DNA of 64,000 nt from Agroathelia rolfsii (lineage: Eukaryota > Basidiomycota > Agaricomycetes > Amylocorticiales > Amylocorticiaceae): NCBI GenBank assembly GCA_018343915.1, contig JABRWF010000005.1, positions 1,151,001 to 1,215,000 on the forward strand, written 5' to 3'. Shown here piece by piece: positions 35,334 through 47,803 of the stretch. The position numbers and the translations under genes were made by a program. A model generated the notes under the pieces. The model was not told the DNA's origin and searched no databases. It saw only the letters and a program-made list of their open reading frames with translations. Position 1 is the stretch's first letter, and every line of letters begins with the position of its first letter.

Positions 35334-38183
35334 ATGTCGTCTACCCCCAATAGCGAAAAACTGCTTCCAGAACCACCGCTGACCGGGTCCCGGGGACATT
35401 ATCTAACAGACAGTTCTCAAAGCTTAGAATCTTACGACTCGGACTCATTTGAGCTTTTCAATAACTGTCATAGGACAAGCGACAAGCCCTTTTCTGTGCG
35501 AACGACAAGAGAAGAATCCGAGACTTTAACTATCAAGGCGCTCAAAAGACTTGCAATTATTTTACACATTATCCTTGCTCTGTTGCATTTTGTTTTGTTA
35601 ATCATTCTCGTCGGGAGATTGGAGTCTCGGATTATATTGGAAGTAACGGGGGATACAACTTTTTATGCGACTGTCATAAACACCGCAGGCCAAGTTTTCA
35701 TAATTGTACGAAAATCCAAATTACTTGACCCATCATCATACTGATGCTAATCACTTGCTGATGTATTAGGCATATTCGGCTCTGCTTCTACTTATCACTC
35801 AGAACCTGTCATTACGGCGGGCTTTAACAACAAGGCAAACCCTCACAGCTACTCATGACAGCGCTGATGCTTGGACTGGCCTTGGTGCAGCGCTCATAAC
35901 ATTGACGAGACAGTTCTCAGCGCCGGCGTCTGTAAGGGTAACTACTTTAATTACAGCCTACTTGGCGGGGCTGTCGATGCTACATATTACAACTCCCTCA
36001 TTGTTTGGTGTGCAGCTTGTCAATGCGACGAGTACTATTGCGTCTGGTTTTATCAGCTATTCTGACATTGACACTATAGGTATGTTGGCAGCGTGCTAAT
36101 TGCTGGGGATATTACATTTTAAAAATATGCATCCATGACTATATTAGGATGGAGAAAGTTATCAACCGCACTGAATTCCAGCTTCGATTTGTCTATAGAA
36201 TCTCTAGCTGTTGCTGCCAACGGTATATCTGAACTTGGCGTTACTACGGCTGACAATGGCAATTCAATCCCAACGTTGGGTTTACAAGGCGGAATGATCT
36301 ATGATGTAATTACGGGGCCTAGCTTCATGCCTGGGAGCTTCACAGTAGGAGCATTATCATTTAATGTATCATGTGGATATCTAGAGAATACAACCGCCTC
36401 GTTAAAGACTCTAAATAATCAGAGCACATCAGGATCAGGGCAAACTGATGACCGACAATACATTAATTTGAACTGGAAGCATGGAAATACTTCTTGCGAC
36501 TTTCCCATACCTATGCCTGGTAATGTACAATGGTAACTGGTGCTCAATTTCACTGGAGACTCATTGAAGTGATTTTCATAAAGGCACGAATATCTCGGTC
36601 CGGGTATATCATCAAAATCCAGCTCTGCAGGAAACCTGCGGTGGTTATGCGCCAAAAGCCGTGAGTAAAACATGAGGATCTCATATTAGTGGTTTCACTG
36701 TACCATCGGATCTGTTATACAGAGCATTTTATTCACCTCTGCAGTTTTTGAGCAAAATTACATAAATGGTGATACAGTGTCCCCGGATTCAACCCTGGAT
36801 CTCCCAAAAAATGATTATGGATCGATAGTACCTATCCCGGAGATCCAGAATGGTACAGTATCTATCATTGATTATCCTTTGAAATAATGTTGGTAAACTC
36901 ATGGTTTGACTAAGTATTCCTCAGTAATTCATCTGCGATATTATCAGTACCCAGCGGGTTTCAGATCATGGGATGCACCCTTGATTATCAAAAACATGAT
37001 GCAACAGTGGATTCTCAGAGTGGTGTCCTCATTTCATACGACGACAGCCTAACATCTGTGTCTAATTCTGATCATTCCGAGTGGGCACTGTGGGATCCTG
37101 ACTTCGAGAATATTAATCTACCGCAATGGACTAACGGAAACATTTCTCTGCCCGAGGCGGTGAGCTGCTTGCCTATTTCTCTTACATTACTCACGGGAGC
37201 ACTGATCCATATGTCAGTGGCCATTAATTTTCTCATCTACTAACACCGGAAACCTCGATTGGACGAATAGATCAGACATATACTGTACAAGATACAGTGC
37301 AAATTCGCCCAACTACTGTGGGCTTTCAGCCCAAGATATTCCTCCTCAAGAAGAGTACATATTGACGGTTTTAACTGCGCCAATGTTGATTAACTAAAAA
37401 CGTTCTAAAGGTACATCATAAATAATTTTTTAAACGCTGGGGATACCACAGTTGTGCAATCTTCCGATGTATTAGTTTGGATGTACGGCAAAGATAGCAT
37501 TGAACAAGCTCTTGCGTCTATGACTGCAGTTTATTATTGGAATGGTGGGGTACCTAGACAATCACGGTTCTTTGAGTTATGCCACTGATAAATCATTAGC
37601 AATAAAAATTGCTTTATCAGATTCTGACTTTCATCGCGACATGACGTCAAAAAATACCGCTGAAGGAGTAGCATTCTACATCGCTCGATCTTATCTGCGA
37701 GTATGTATCTAATTCCTTACCAAGGCAGATTCAGGATAAATGATGCATTTCTTTTAGCTCAATCTCATTCCAGTAGGTCTTGTATAATTTTTTCTTAAGT
37801 TTGCCATACTATAACACTGCCCATACTCATACTGAAACAACTAGGTTATTATTGGTCTTTGTAGCTCCATTGGGTTGACATTCTTAACCTTTATCTTTAC
37901 AAAGGACCTCTCTACTGCACCGACCGGATCTGGTATATGGAGCCTGAGTGTGCTGCAAACGATCTGGCTGCTTAAGCAACACCCAGACCTTCTCCAAGCC
38001 GTCGGAGAGGTCGAGGAGCCGACAACCAAGAACTTGCGCATAAGCGGGATGATTCCCGCTCTCCTCACCGCCCCTATGGACGAAGACACTGCAAAAGAGG
38101 CGAATTTTGACTCGGAAAGTGGCCCAAAGTTAGTCAGGTTCAGGAGACGTGGTCGTTCTTTGGATTGGGAATATAACATCTAG
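35334..38183 (+). CDS. multi-exon orphan membrane protein
   Basis: Exons supported by frame: 35334-35705, 35770-36079, 36148-36519, 36584-36660, 36723-36852 and 36948-37159. Later exons near 37452-37544, 37600-37700 and 37858-38183 are placed less exactly. Residues: a cytosolic Ser/Glu-rich head (SSQSLESYDSDSFELF), a first membrane segment (LAIILHIILALLHFVLLIIL), two further segments (AYSALLLLITQNLSL, VTTLITAYLAGLSMLH), a large Asn-glycosylation-rich outer domain (NTSCDFPIP, NGNISLPEA, YGKDSIEQALASM), and a last segment near LLVFVAPLGLTFLTFIF followed by a cytosolic tail. This layout is common among uncharacterised Agaricomycete proteins. I assign no function. Confidence 0.7.
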
Positions 38184-38499
38184 GACTCATACAGACTTTT
38201 TCTTAACAAGCACATGCTTGATCTTAATAATGAGAACTTTATAATTTGATTAACAAAACAGGCTATTTTTGCTCTTTAACTACATGTATAATCGTCCATG
38301 CGCTACACTTGATTTATGTTCTTCGATCTTTCCGTACAAATAGAGTTCCAACAACAAACACATCCAAACAGCACAAGCATATTTAGAAGCCTGGAAACAG
38401 AATGGTGTCATCAGTAAACATGAAGGGGTTGAGGAGCCAAATGCACGCGATATGAATAAACATATGCGTGCGTATTTATTTAGTATAGTTAGACGAAAA

Positions 38500-39362
38500 C
38501 TAACCGAACTTCTTGAGGCCAGATTGGATGCCGTCACCGATCTTATCAGCAGTGTTGGAGTCCTACAATCCAAGAGTTAATCTGACCATTCAGAAGCAAG
38601 AGAACAAATTAAACTTACGATGTTGTAACCAGCCTTTTGCGCGGCGTAAGAAACGCCCTTGTCGATGTAGTTGCCCGTCTGGTCGTTGTTGTTATTGGAC
38701 GATTGGTTTGAGCTGTTGTTGTTTGATCCGTAGGAGTCGTTGTTGCTCGACCCGTAAGAATTTTTGTTATTGCTGGATCCATAGTTGTTGTTGTTGCCTG
38801 ACCCGTAGGAGTCGTTGTTCGACCCGTAAGAATCGTCGTTGTTATTGTTGCTCGACCCGTAGGAATCGTTGTTGCTTGATCCATAATTCGAACTATTTTT
38901 CGAACCATGTGAATTATTGTTCCTCGACCCATAGTTATCGTTGTCTCCGGACCCGTAACTGTCGTTGTTATTGTTGTTGGAGCCGTAGCTATCGTTGTTG
39001 CTGGAGCCGTAGTTATCGTTGTTGCTGGAGCCGTAGTTATCGTTGTTGCTGGAGCCGTAGCTATCGTTGTTGCCTGATCCATAGCTATTCTTGCCGCCAG
39101 ATCCGTAGTTGTTACCGGACCCATAGCTATCATTGTTGCTGGACCCGTAGCTGTTGCTGTTGCTGTTGTTGCTGGATCCGTATGAATCGTTTCCGCTGCC
39201 ATAGCTGTTATCGCTGTTGCCGCCACCAGACTGGTTGCTGCCGTAGCTATCGTTTCCACCGAAGCCTCCACCGCTCTGGTTGCGGGAGCCATAGGAGTTG
39301 TTTCCGCCTCCAAAGCCGGAGCCCTGGTTGTTGTTGCTGGAGTAGTCGTCGTTGTAAGACAT
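38500..39362 (-). CDS. Asn/Ser/Gly/Tyr-rich repeat protein, hydrophilin-like
   Basis: Exons 39362-38619 and 38562-38500 give 268 residues. About 70 percent of the chain consists of short repeats of the type SYGSSNND or NYGSGNN, nearly free of hydrophobic residues other than Tyr. It is preceded by MSYNDDYSSNNNQGSGFGGG and followed by an ordered C-terminal segment: NYIDKGVSYAAQKAGYNI, then DSNTADKIGDGIQSGLKKFG. Such composition is typical of disordered stress proteins (hydrophilins) and of prion-like Tyr-rich condensate formers. No enzyme motif is present. Function is inferred only from composition. The long open frame on the opposite strand is a Cys-rich shadow of the repeats. Confidence 0.8.
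38577..39200 (-). repeat. internal tandem coding repeats of the hydrophilin-like gene
   Basis: About 24-27-nt units encoding YGSSNND-like octapeptides. Four consecutive near-identical copies lie at about 38985-39072 and are the youngest part of the array. Confidence 0.75.
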
Positions 39363-40261
39363 GATGATGTTAGGGGATGAGGAGGATGTATGCGGGTTGA
39401 GTCGGGGTGTAGGATGTGGAAAGGGTGATGTTGATAACCATCAGTGGGCTCCTAGATGACGCCTTATATACCTATTTGTCTGGCGTCATCAGTAGGATCA
39501 GATTATGCCATGATAAGGGAATCATGAGATGAAGTCGATGAGGGGCCGATGGTGTATGCATTCATCATAGCCCCCAAGGCCCAGGGGGAGCTTCCGGGTC
39601 GGCACATGTCATTTGCAGGTCGATCGGAGGTCACGCACATGTCCATCCCCTGCTAATGTCACATCATCACATTGAGTCCCGCCGCCCTGTTTCTAAATTT
39701 GGCAATTCGGGCCTTTTCTGGCACTGCCCGACAATACTTTCCACCGCCGGCCGACTTGTGTGGCCGACGGCGGCCCTCGCTGCCCATGCTTGCTCGTCTT
39801 CTCTCGCCTTCCGTGCCTCATGAAATTTGTCTTCCACCGACCCGGTTGCAGTTGAACATAGCCAGTACCTAACCACCCGGGGCGGACGAACGAGACTTTG
39901 TACGAGAAGCGGCGTCTAGGGCTGGACAACACAGCATTACGCTGCTATCGTGGACGGATTGCAATTTGCACCTTTCCAAACCAGACTTAATTAAGATAAG
40001 GGAGCGGGTCATGAGATGATCTACTTCTTAAAATACAAAAATGGGCGCTAGTGATCTAGTAGTTCCGATTGTCCATCATCGCGCTAGGATCCATTAGGGA
40101 ATGTGGCGCGCAAGAGCAGGATGTAGAAGCGAGTAAGAGAGAGAAAAGAAAGCGATATGAATGGGTATATTGATGTAGGGGGTAGCCACGGGCGGTTAGA
40201 AGCCCTTGTCGTCCTTAGTATGCGATGGATAAGTTTATAGTCGAGTGCTTCTAGCCTTTGA
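39363..40261. other. intergenic region, no gene seen
   Basis: 900 bp upstream of the hydrophilin-like gene. It should hold that gene's promoter. Open frames at 39667-39932 on both strands overlap one another and have no family features. A possible 3' extension of the small gene at 40262-40859 falls at its right end. Confidence 0.35.
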
Positions 40262-40859
40262 TTAGTGTTCTCGGTTAGCGGAACGCCGGAGTATTGGCCC
40301 GCGATGGGAGACGCCGTCAAGTCTGACAAGTCGAAACGACTTCACTGGGGGTGGTATGCGCGCTAACATACTCCAAATCTAGAGAGATATTTCAGCTATC
40401 AAGCGCGAATGATAACAGTCAGCGCGGCGGCGTACCGTCCCTGTGGAGCTGGTTGGGAATTTGTACCAGCGGGCAATTCTGTGTTGCCGGTGCTGCGACA
40501 TGATCGCCGTCACAATTCCACGTAGATCCCTTATTTCTTCATGAGGAAGATACGGTTCATGTCTCTCATTGACGGCTCTGTGATTAGAAACTATGAATTT
40601 TGTTCTTCATTTGTGACAACAATAGAGCAAGTAGGGTAGCCTACCTGATGTATTCTTGTACCACTTCTTGGATCTTGTCTTGGTCGTAAATTTCCTCGCC
40701 TAGATCAGTATTGCACCATTCCATAGCTTCCTCAATTAGACTCGCGCCGTGACCAGGTTCATAACTGAAGACGATAGGTCTCGTGTCAAAGTAGGCGTGC
40801 ATGTTTTCCGTTAAACGCAGCCAAGCTGACAGGGGGGAAAAATCCATGTTGATTGACAA
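40262..40859 (-). CDS. small orphan protein
   Basis: Gene model with exons 40859-40645, 40577-40436 and 40378-40262, 157 residues. Starts MSINMDFSPLSAWLRLTENM; includes IEEAMEWCNTDLGEEIYDQD and AVNERHEPYLPHEEIRDLRG. The first intron (GTAGGC ... CACAG) and its frame are well supported. The 3' part is not: a different acceptor would join a frame that runs on to about 40087 (LTASPIAGQYSGVPLTEN...). I recognise no domain. It is acidic and helical in the first half. Confidence 0.45.
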
Positions 40860-41847
40860 TGAGGATCGATTAGCACGTTGAGGTATAGAGAACGGTAGAG
40901 AGAGAGAGATAGAATCCTAATAACATATAATGCTAAGCACAAGCACGCTCGTTATATACGCTTGTGAGTGCTCCCCACAACCACAGGAATGTATAGGATT
41001 TTATTTCCGCGGTCAATTATGATACTTGCTTTGGCACGGTAATGATTGAGCGGCAGAGAAGAGAAGGATGAATCTGTCAACCTCGAGCCTGAGTCACTAG
41101 CGGGTCTCAGCCGCACGAACTGTGTGCTGACGACTTCTGGGCGTCATCATTTTGTAATATATAAGCTCCGGATCATGGGTGCTTCAGTGGTTTGGTGGTC
41201 AAGTACCGCCATCAGAGACGACACTGAAAGGAGGCTGTTTTCAATAGGAATGTTTAATAATAGTCCAGAGCGGCACGACGTATGTGCACCACTGTTGTGG
41301 CAATTCGCCTGGGTAGTTGCCAACACGAGGAGATTGAACGCTAATTGTGGATTATGGAAGGTCGTATATAAGTGTGGCTTGGATAAACGCATCATGTTCA
41401 GTATTCAATGAATGAGTTCTTTGCGCATGCAGCTGTTCATATATGCTCAAAGACCCCTATTGACGTGTTACACGCTCGGTCAAGCGAGGGCCAGCACCAA
41501 TCCAGCAGGGTTGCATATCGAGTACTAAATAAATAGAAAGAGAAGTCGGTTAAGATGTGGCAGCTGTGGCAACCGCCGCTCGTTGCCACCGTAACTGTGG
41601 CTGATGACGCCCACGGGCGCCTATGCGATATTGCCTCGTTGTGCCGTCCAGGCCATCATTAAACAAATGACGACAACTAGCCAAGCCGCCTCCTACTCTT
41701 GTTCAACGAACAATCATCTTGACTTGTGGTCGGTACAAAGTGACTAACATTGCATCATTACTACTACCGCCAAGGGTGCTTCTGAACCAGGCTTATTTCA
41801 CGTTCAACGCTCGGAGCGTCTTCAAGCACTCCTAGCACCGAATACCT
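40860..41847. other. divergent intergenic region, no gene seen
   Basis: About 990 bp. Open frames on both strands at 41046-41411 overlap and show no family features. It should contain the promoter of the aspartic protease gene. Confidence 0.4.
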
Positions 41848-43781
41848 ATGCCTGCACACAGTTCTCATGATACGCAGCGACCGCGCAAACCAAGACGAGA
41901 CCTCTTGATTGCACTCTCCTGGGCCTTGCTTGCAGGAACAGGGATTGCTAGTGCCAATGCAGGGGATCCGATACGGATAGCATTGAAGGCGCGTTCGGGC
42001 TCTTATATTGACCCCTCATCAGCACGCACATCACATTTGGCTCGCCGCGTGTATACTAGTAGAGGTCTCTCCGCTGCCAATATCTCGCTGGCAAACTATT
42101 ACAATGGAACGGACTTGCAGTAAGCCTCACGATCATTTACATGGTTTGTTCAATGAACCAAGTCTCATTCCAAAAACATTGTCCGATTTCCATTACAGAT
42201 GGTATGGAAACATCTCGATAGGCACGCCACCTCAGGAACTTACGGTCTGCCGTCATAGCCTTTGCCAGCCCCTAGTTCAAGCTTGCAGCCTCTGACCGGC
42301 ATTTTCTCAGGTCGTCTTCGACACCGGAAGTGAAACACTGGAAGTAGCCAGTGCGTATAGCTCCTTCAATAGCTGACCCTGACGATGGACCCTACATGAC
42401 ATCTATCTCTAGGCACACAGTGCAGCAGCTGCTCACACCAAACCCAGTTCGATTCCTCCAAAAGTTCAACGTTTGTAAGCTCCGGCGACAAGAACACGCT
42501 GAACTTTGAGACAGGCGTGGGCGTCACGCCTGTGTCTAACTCGGACCCATTCTCCCTCACGCTCGAGCAGGCGATGGACACGGTCTCACTCGGGGGTATG
42601 TCCGCGTCGAACATCACGCTTTACCTGATCACCGCCCAATCTGCACCGTTCGAGGTGGATCCGTTCAGTGGTATCCAGGGTAAGTGCAATTCATTTTTTA
42701 TTCCATCCTATCAGAGATCAGGGAGATAAATTATAATTATTCATGACGAGGTTATTTTTGGTTTATCATTAGGTATGAGCTCGCGATCGCAAGGGATATT
42801 TGATGCTCTCACGCAGCAGGGTCTTCCCTGTGAGCTCCGTTTTGTTACCGTTTCAGCTTTGAGATGAAAGGCTCACAGATTGCCACCGCATTTTTTTCCC
42901 GACCGATCTCTAGCTCTTTTCGGATTGTATCTCACTCCGCAGTCTGTAGGCGACGCAGAGCTCACGTTGGGTGGTATTGATACGTCCAAATTTAACGGTT
43001 CGGCATTTTTTTTTCATTTTTAAATTTCTTTACTGAAGTTTTTATTTTTTTACACAGGCTCCCTCACATATGCCAGTCTACCGTCTGATACACAAGGTGC
43101 ATGGATGCTCAACTCTCAAGGGATCTATGTCGGTGATCAAACGAGCTCTACACTGAGCAAAGGCTTGAATAATGTCATCTTTGATAGTGGGACTAGTAAT
43201 GTAGTCTTGGACACGAGTACAGCCGAAGTAAGTCCGGAAAAACGCCAACTATCTATACAAGAATAGTTCTGATCTTGATTTCTACACGAATACTTTCCGC
43301 CAAATAGGCCATCTACTCACTCATCTCGCCCAATATCAAGGCCTATTCAGCTAAGCCAGGCACATACGGCCTCTCCTGTAGCGACGTTGCCAACCTATCC
43401 TCTACCATTTCCTTCACTTTCACCTCTACCTCCGGCTCTACGTTCAATCTCACCATCCCCCATGAAGAGCTCAGCGTCGGCCCATTTGCAGATAACCCGG
43501 GCATGTGCCAGATGTTTATTAATGCCCTCGATGGAGTGTCCCTCTTGGGCGCGTCGCTGTTGAAGCATTATTATACCGTTTGGGACGTGGGTAATCAGCA
43601 GATGGGATTCGCGCCGAATGGTGTGGTTAGCACGGATTTGCATAACGGGAATGGTAGTAGTAGCACGATGACGACGGGTTCGGTGTCGTCTGATGCCGCA
43701 GCCTCTACAGCTAGCAGCGGTCTGTCCGTCGTGTCCTTGTTGGTGGTGATGGCCATTTCCTTCTTCGGCTTGGGCATGTGA
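41848..43781 (+). CDS. pepsin-like aspartic protease (A1 family), probably GPI-anchored
   Basis: Eight exons: 41848-42119, 42199-42244, 42311-42350, 42413-42679, 42773-42829, 42914-42997, 43058-43227 and 43308-43781, giving 469 residues. After a signal-like hydrophobic stretch (about 17-35, LLIALSWALLAGTGIASANA) and a propeptide, the two catalytic motifs are intact: WYGNISIGTPPQ ... VVFDTGSETLEV and NNVIFDSGTSNVVLDTS. FGLYLTP and DAELTLGGIDTSKFNGSLTY are family hallmarks. A Ser/Thr-rich tail ends in a hydrophobic segment (SGLSVVSLLVVMAISFFGLG) with no charged residues after it, as for a GPI signal. It should act at the cell surface as an acid endopeptidase. Confidence 0.93.
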
Positions 43782-44369
43782 GAGATGGTTGATGAGTTAT
43801 TTAATCTGCAAGACGTACCATTGAACATTTGATTTCATGGTTTAATCTAAACTTTACTTAACGTTTTTCTTACCCGATAAGTCATGTCTACACACACGAT
43901 TCAGATAGTGTAATCATGCCCTCATGCACCCATGACGTTTATTCCTGGACATATCTCCATAGTATATGTATTCAATACATCAAACACACGTCTCGACACC
44001 GATAATTTTTCACAACAACAACAAAAAATAGGTATCCATTGTCTGGGTATATCCGAATGTGTGATACTAGTAGCGTACGGAGCAAGGAAGAGTATAACAG
44101 CGAAAAAGATAAAAGTTCCACAAACGCAACAGACAGAAGAACATGCAAAAAAGAATAACAAGAACAGAAAAAAAAAATCCGTATATATCCCACAGGGATA
44201 AAAAGCTGCCAAAGCTTTGATGGAAAAACAAGAGGTGAACGTGATAGTTCGTAAACGTCAACGCATAAATAATGGTCGTGTCGGTGATGAATGTCATGAA
44301 TGGCATAGAGGGTCATATCAAGCCTTCCCTATAGGCCTCTCGCGAGTCTCTTTGTGTTAATGATCACTC
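43782..44369. other. convergent intergenic region
   Basis: About 590 bp, A-rich on the plus strand between 44020 and 44200, probably 3' UTRs of both flanking genes. The overlapping open frames here are low-complexity artefacts. Confidence 0.45.
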
Positions 44370-44908
44370 TCAATCTCTTGCTAGTCGGTCGACCGCGCGC
44401 AGGAACTATATCACGTAAAAGAAAAGACATCCACACCGTCAGTAATATGTACAAATGGAAGAAGATTTAAAAAAAGAAATGCGGATCATTTCCACAGTAA
44501 AGTTTCATAGAACTGAAAACTCACCTCGCCAACAGGATCCTCATCGGTGACTGTAACAGGCGGTGGCAAGAGCGGAATACTCCCGTCCTCGCTTTCCTCA
44601 TAGTGAGAATGATGCTGTGGGACGACCATGCACCAAATCTCGCTTGGCATGCGGGCGTCAGACAGATTCGGACGACGGGGAAGGATGACGCGTGCTTGGT
44701 CAAAGACGGCGCTGATCCTTGCGCGTGCTGAGCGGCGCGAGTTTGGGGACAATGGCCTTGCACGCAGCTGTGGTGCTGGCGATGGGGGAGGAGGACTTGC
44801 AGGAGGAGGTGGAGAGGCTGGAGAGCTTGAGGATGGTGCGCCGCCGACGCTGCTGCTGCCAGTGCTCATGCGAGAATATCTCTGAAACGCGGAGCGTATC
44901 TTGGGCAT
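44370..44908 (-). CDS. small proline-rich orphan protein
   Basis: Exons 44908-44525 and 44405-44370 give 139 residues. Starts MPKIRSAFQRYSRMSTGSSS, then a Pro/Ser tract (about 25-50, SPASPPPPASPPPPSPAP), a basic stretch (SPNSRRSARARISAVFDQAR) and an ordered end (MPSEIWCMVVPQHHSHYEE, TVTDEDPVGEFLRAVDRL). The intron begins GTGAGT directly after GEF's Glu codon and ends GATATAG; without it the protein is one residue longer and ends differently. No domain recognised. Confidence 0.6.
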
Positions 44909-45598
44909 GGTCGTCGCAGCGCCGTCACAGTGGTGCTTGCTTGACTAGACACAGAGAGAGCTTGACAAAACTCCTGTGGAAATTATTGTCGGTTAGTGAG
45001 TAGCAGCAAACGGTGGATTGAAGACGTACCACAGGCAGAATGTTGTGGTATTACGACAAGGGAGGGTGCGTGCGACTCATGGCTTTTTCGATCTGCCATC
45101 GCAAATGAGGCCACGATGTATGCGCGAGGCTGAAGAATTAAATAAGCTATAGCCAAACAGAACACGCGCGGATCAGGCGCAGTCACGGGACCTGGGGAAC
45201 CTGGCACGGGCCGGGAAGTTGGTCACATGCCAGACGACGGATGACGGATGACGGATGACGATGCGCCCCTTGCCCCGCAAGGCACAGATGCCGGAAGTTG
45301 CTTTATCGTCGCAACTACTGTAGTGTGCGTCTCTACTCTCAAATTTAGAGTCACGGCAATAGACCATGCACAGTCATGGTCACCTGCTCGACTCTTGTCT
45401 TCCGGCCCGCCAAGTGAGCGTCGCTAACCGCTGACGATTATTAGTCCCTGGATGTGAGGGTCGTGCAGGCTAGCCTGAGGGACACCTTGGCAGTGCATGA
45501 GGATACAATAAATACTGCGACTGCTGGCGAATTTATCTCGCAAAGTCTGAGAACTATAGCCTATTACCCCGTGTTTTGACTGTTCTCTGTATTAAACT
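44909..45598. promoter_or_regulatory. divergent promoter region, proline-rich gene and exo-PG 1
   Basis: 690 bp between two start codons. Contains a GACGGAT direct repeat (45235-45262), a block TCCGGCCCGCCAA (45401-45413), and TGCATGAGGAT with an AATAAATAC TATA-like box (45494-45515, about 85 bp before the ATG). The last two blocks recur upstream of the second polygalacturonase gene. Confidence 0.6.
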
Positions 45599-47803
45599 AT
45601 GCGTGTTCTTGCCACTGGAATTACTTCCCTCGCCGCCGCCGCAGTATGTCTGGCTGCCGGTGCTGCTCCTTTTGCCCGTGCAGTAGCCGTCCAAGCAGAG
45701 AAGCGCGGCTTGTGCACAGTCGAACCTCTGTAAGTTCGAATATTCAGACTGTGCTATTTCATTGAGCTAAACTATGCTCCTGCAGCGGAAACGGGCAAGA
45801 TGACGGTGTTTGTACTCGCAGTATTTTTGCGCACATTTCATGTTGCGATAACTATGATATTTTATAGCCGAATATTCTTAAAGCGTTCTCTGAATGCAGC
45901 AAGAACTCCGTTATCGATTTGTCAGGGAACTACACCGTTGGGACTGCGCTCAACACTACCACCTTGCATAATGTTAACATTTCACTCTCGGGACAAATCA
46001 CGTATACTCCCAACATCACATACTGGTCCCCAGCGAGCTTCTATCTTACCTACCAGGTAAGGCCTCCAGTTTTTTTTCTTTCTTCTTATATAGCTCATTG
46101 CTAATAACCCTCGACAGAATGCAACAACTGCATGGTTACTTGGCGGTCAGAACGTCGTGTTAAGTGTGAGTGGAAACCGTTGTCCTATCTGTTATTTATA
46201 TTGAAACATTATTTTCAGGGCGGTGGTGTCATTGATGGCAACGGCCTCGTCTGGTGGGAAGCATACGCGACCAACCCTAACGCGGGTGTCGCAGGCGGTT
46301 CCTCACGCACATTCGCACGTCCTATTCCTCTCACAGTGTATCAAGGCACCGTAGGTTTTCATGTAAACTGTTGGCATACTCTCTTGAGCTTACATCGACC
46401 TCGATTTTTCAGAACATCATTGTCCGTGACATTACCATTCAAAACTCTCCATTCTGGCACAACTTCGTCTACGATTCCACAAATGTCCTTTATGATGGCA
46501 TTACGGTCCAGTCTGTTAGCCCTAATTCATCCGCACCGGCAGTGAACTCGGATGGATGGGACATTTGTAAGTGTTCAGCTACTGCAAATGAGTGATTCTT
46601 TACCTGACAAATAATTGACTTGAACCGGACCTGGTATATATATATATGTAGACCGTTCCTCATATGTGACAATTCAGAACTCGCATATTGACAACGACGA
46701 TGATTGCGTATCGTTCAAGCCCAACTCGACCCATATTGGAGTCGACAACTTGTATTGTAATGGTAGCCATGGTATCTCAATTGGATGTATGTCTTTTTGC
46801 ATACATGTTTTCGTACTTTCTTCTTCCGAGGAGAAGTTGCTAATTCTTTACGATACTTTTCTCCTTTTGACAGCTCTTGGTCAGGTAAGCACCTTGCCTT
46901 TTTCTCATGTACGAGGAATATTCGATCTGATTCTTTGGTTTCTTTATTAGTACGCCGGAGAGACGGACATTGTCGAGAATATCCGGGTGACGAACATCCA
47001 GATGTATAACGCCCAAAATGGTGCACGTATCAAAGTTTTTGTAAGTTCTCTATTCTTTCCCAGTTGCCCCATTTCCTGTCGTCTCTGCTTCTCCCTACCC
47101 GTATTGTCTTCTTGTTCTCCCTTTGCCATACAACCCCTAAGGCGTACGCATCTCTGGATCAATTTTACTGATCCGGATATTCCTCCTTTTCCCCTTCCCC
47201 CAAAAACGACAGGGCGGCGCGAACAGCTCCACGAGTGTCTCCGGCGGCGGGTCAGGCTACGTCCGCAATGTCACCTTCGAGAACTTCTACGTCAGCAACA
47301 CGGCGAACCCGATCATCCTTACGCAGTGCTATGATACCTCGGCGGAGCAGTGTGCGGAGTTCCCGGCGCAGCTGACGATTGATGATAGTGAGTTGAAGAA
47401 TCTCCTTTTTTGCGTGTCCTGTGTTCGGCACGTTACATATATGCACATCGTCACCCCTTTCTCCGCTTATGGACCTTGTTTTGTTAATTCTTTTCTCTTC
47501 ATTAATCATCAGTCCACTACATCAACGTGACTGGTACGGCGAGTAGCAGCACCAAGGGTGTTGTCGTTAGCCTCGAGTGTTCCAACACCTGCAATGACAT
47601 CACCGCAAAGGAAATCAACATTACCGCACCGGGATACACGTCTATCTACCAGTGCGCGAACTTGGCAGATGAATCACTGGTACGTTTTTTTTTTCTTTCG
47701 TCCTTTGATTTCGAGTGTAGGATATGTTTGCTGATGAATTATGTATCTTTGTTGTCACGCACGCTTATAGCTTGATTTCAACTGCACGGATGTGACCATC
47801 TAA
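45599..47803 (+). CDS. exo-polygalacturonase (GH28), tandem copy 1
   Basis: Twelve exons (45599-45729, 45786-45807, 45868-46056, 46118-46165, 46219-46350, 46413-46566, 46652-46786, 46874-46884, 46951-47040, 47213-47387, 47513-47679, 47771-47803) give 428 residues. A signal peptide ([20 protein letters not shown]) and a KR processing site precede the right-handed beta-helix. GH28 motifs are intact: [24 protein letters not shown] (catalytic Asp pair), [12 protein letters not shown] (His) and GARIKVF. The SFKPN and IGSLGQ forms are those of exo-acting enzymes, which release galacturonic acid from chain ends. It is secreted and many N-x-S/T sites are present. Exon 8 is 11 nt. Confidence 0.95.

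Noticed and set aside
38513..39364. Long plus-strand frame full of Cys and Arg
   Set aside because: It is the antisense shadow of the Tyr/Asn/Ser/Gly repeat gene; the repeat codons read backwards give CCW/SRSYRCC-type runs, and there is no promoter or splice support.
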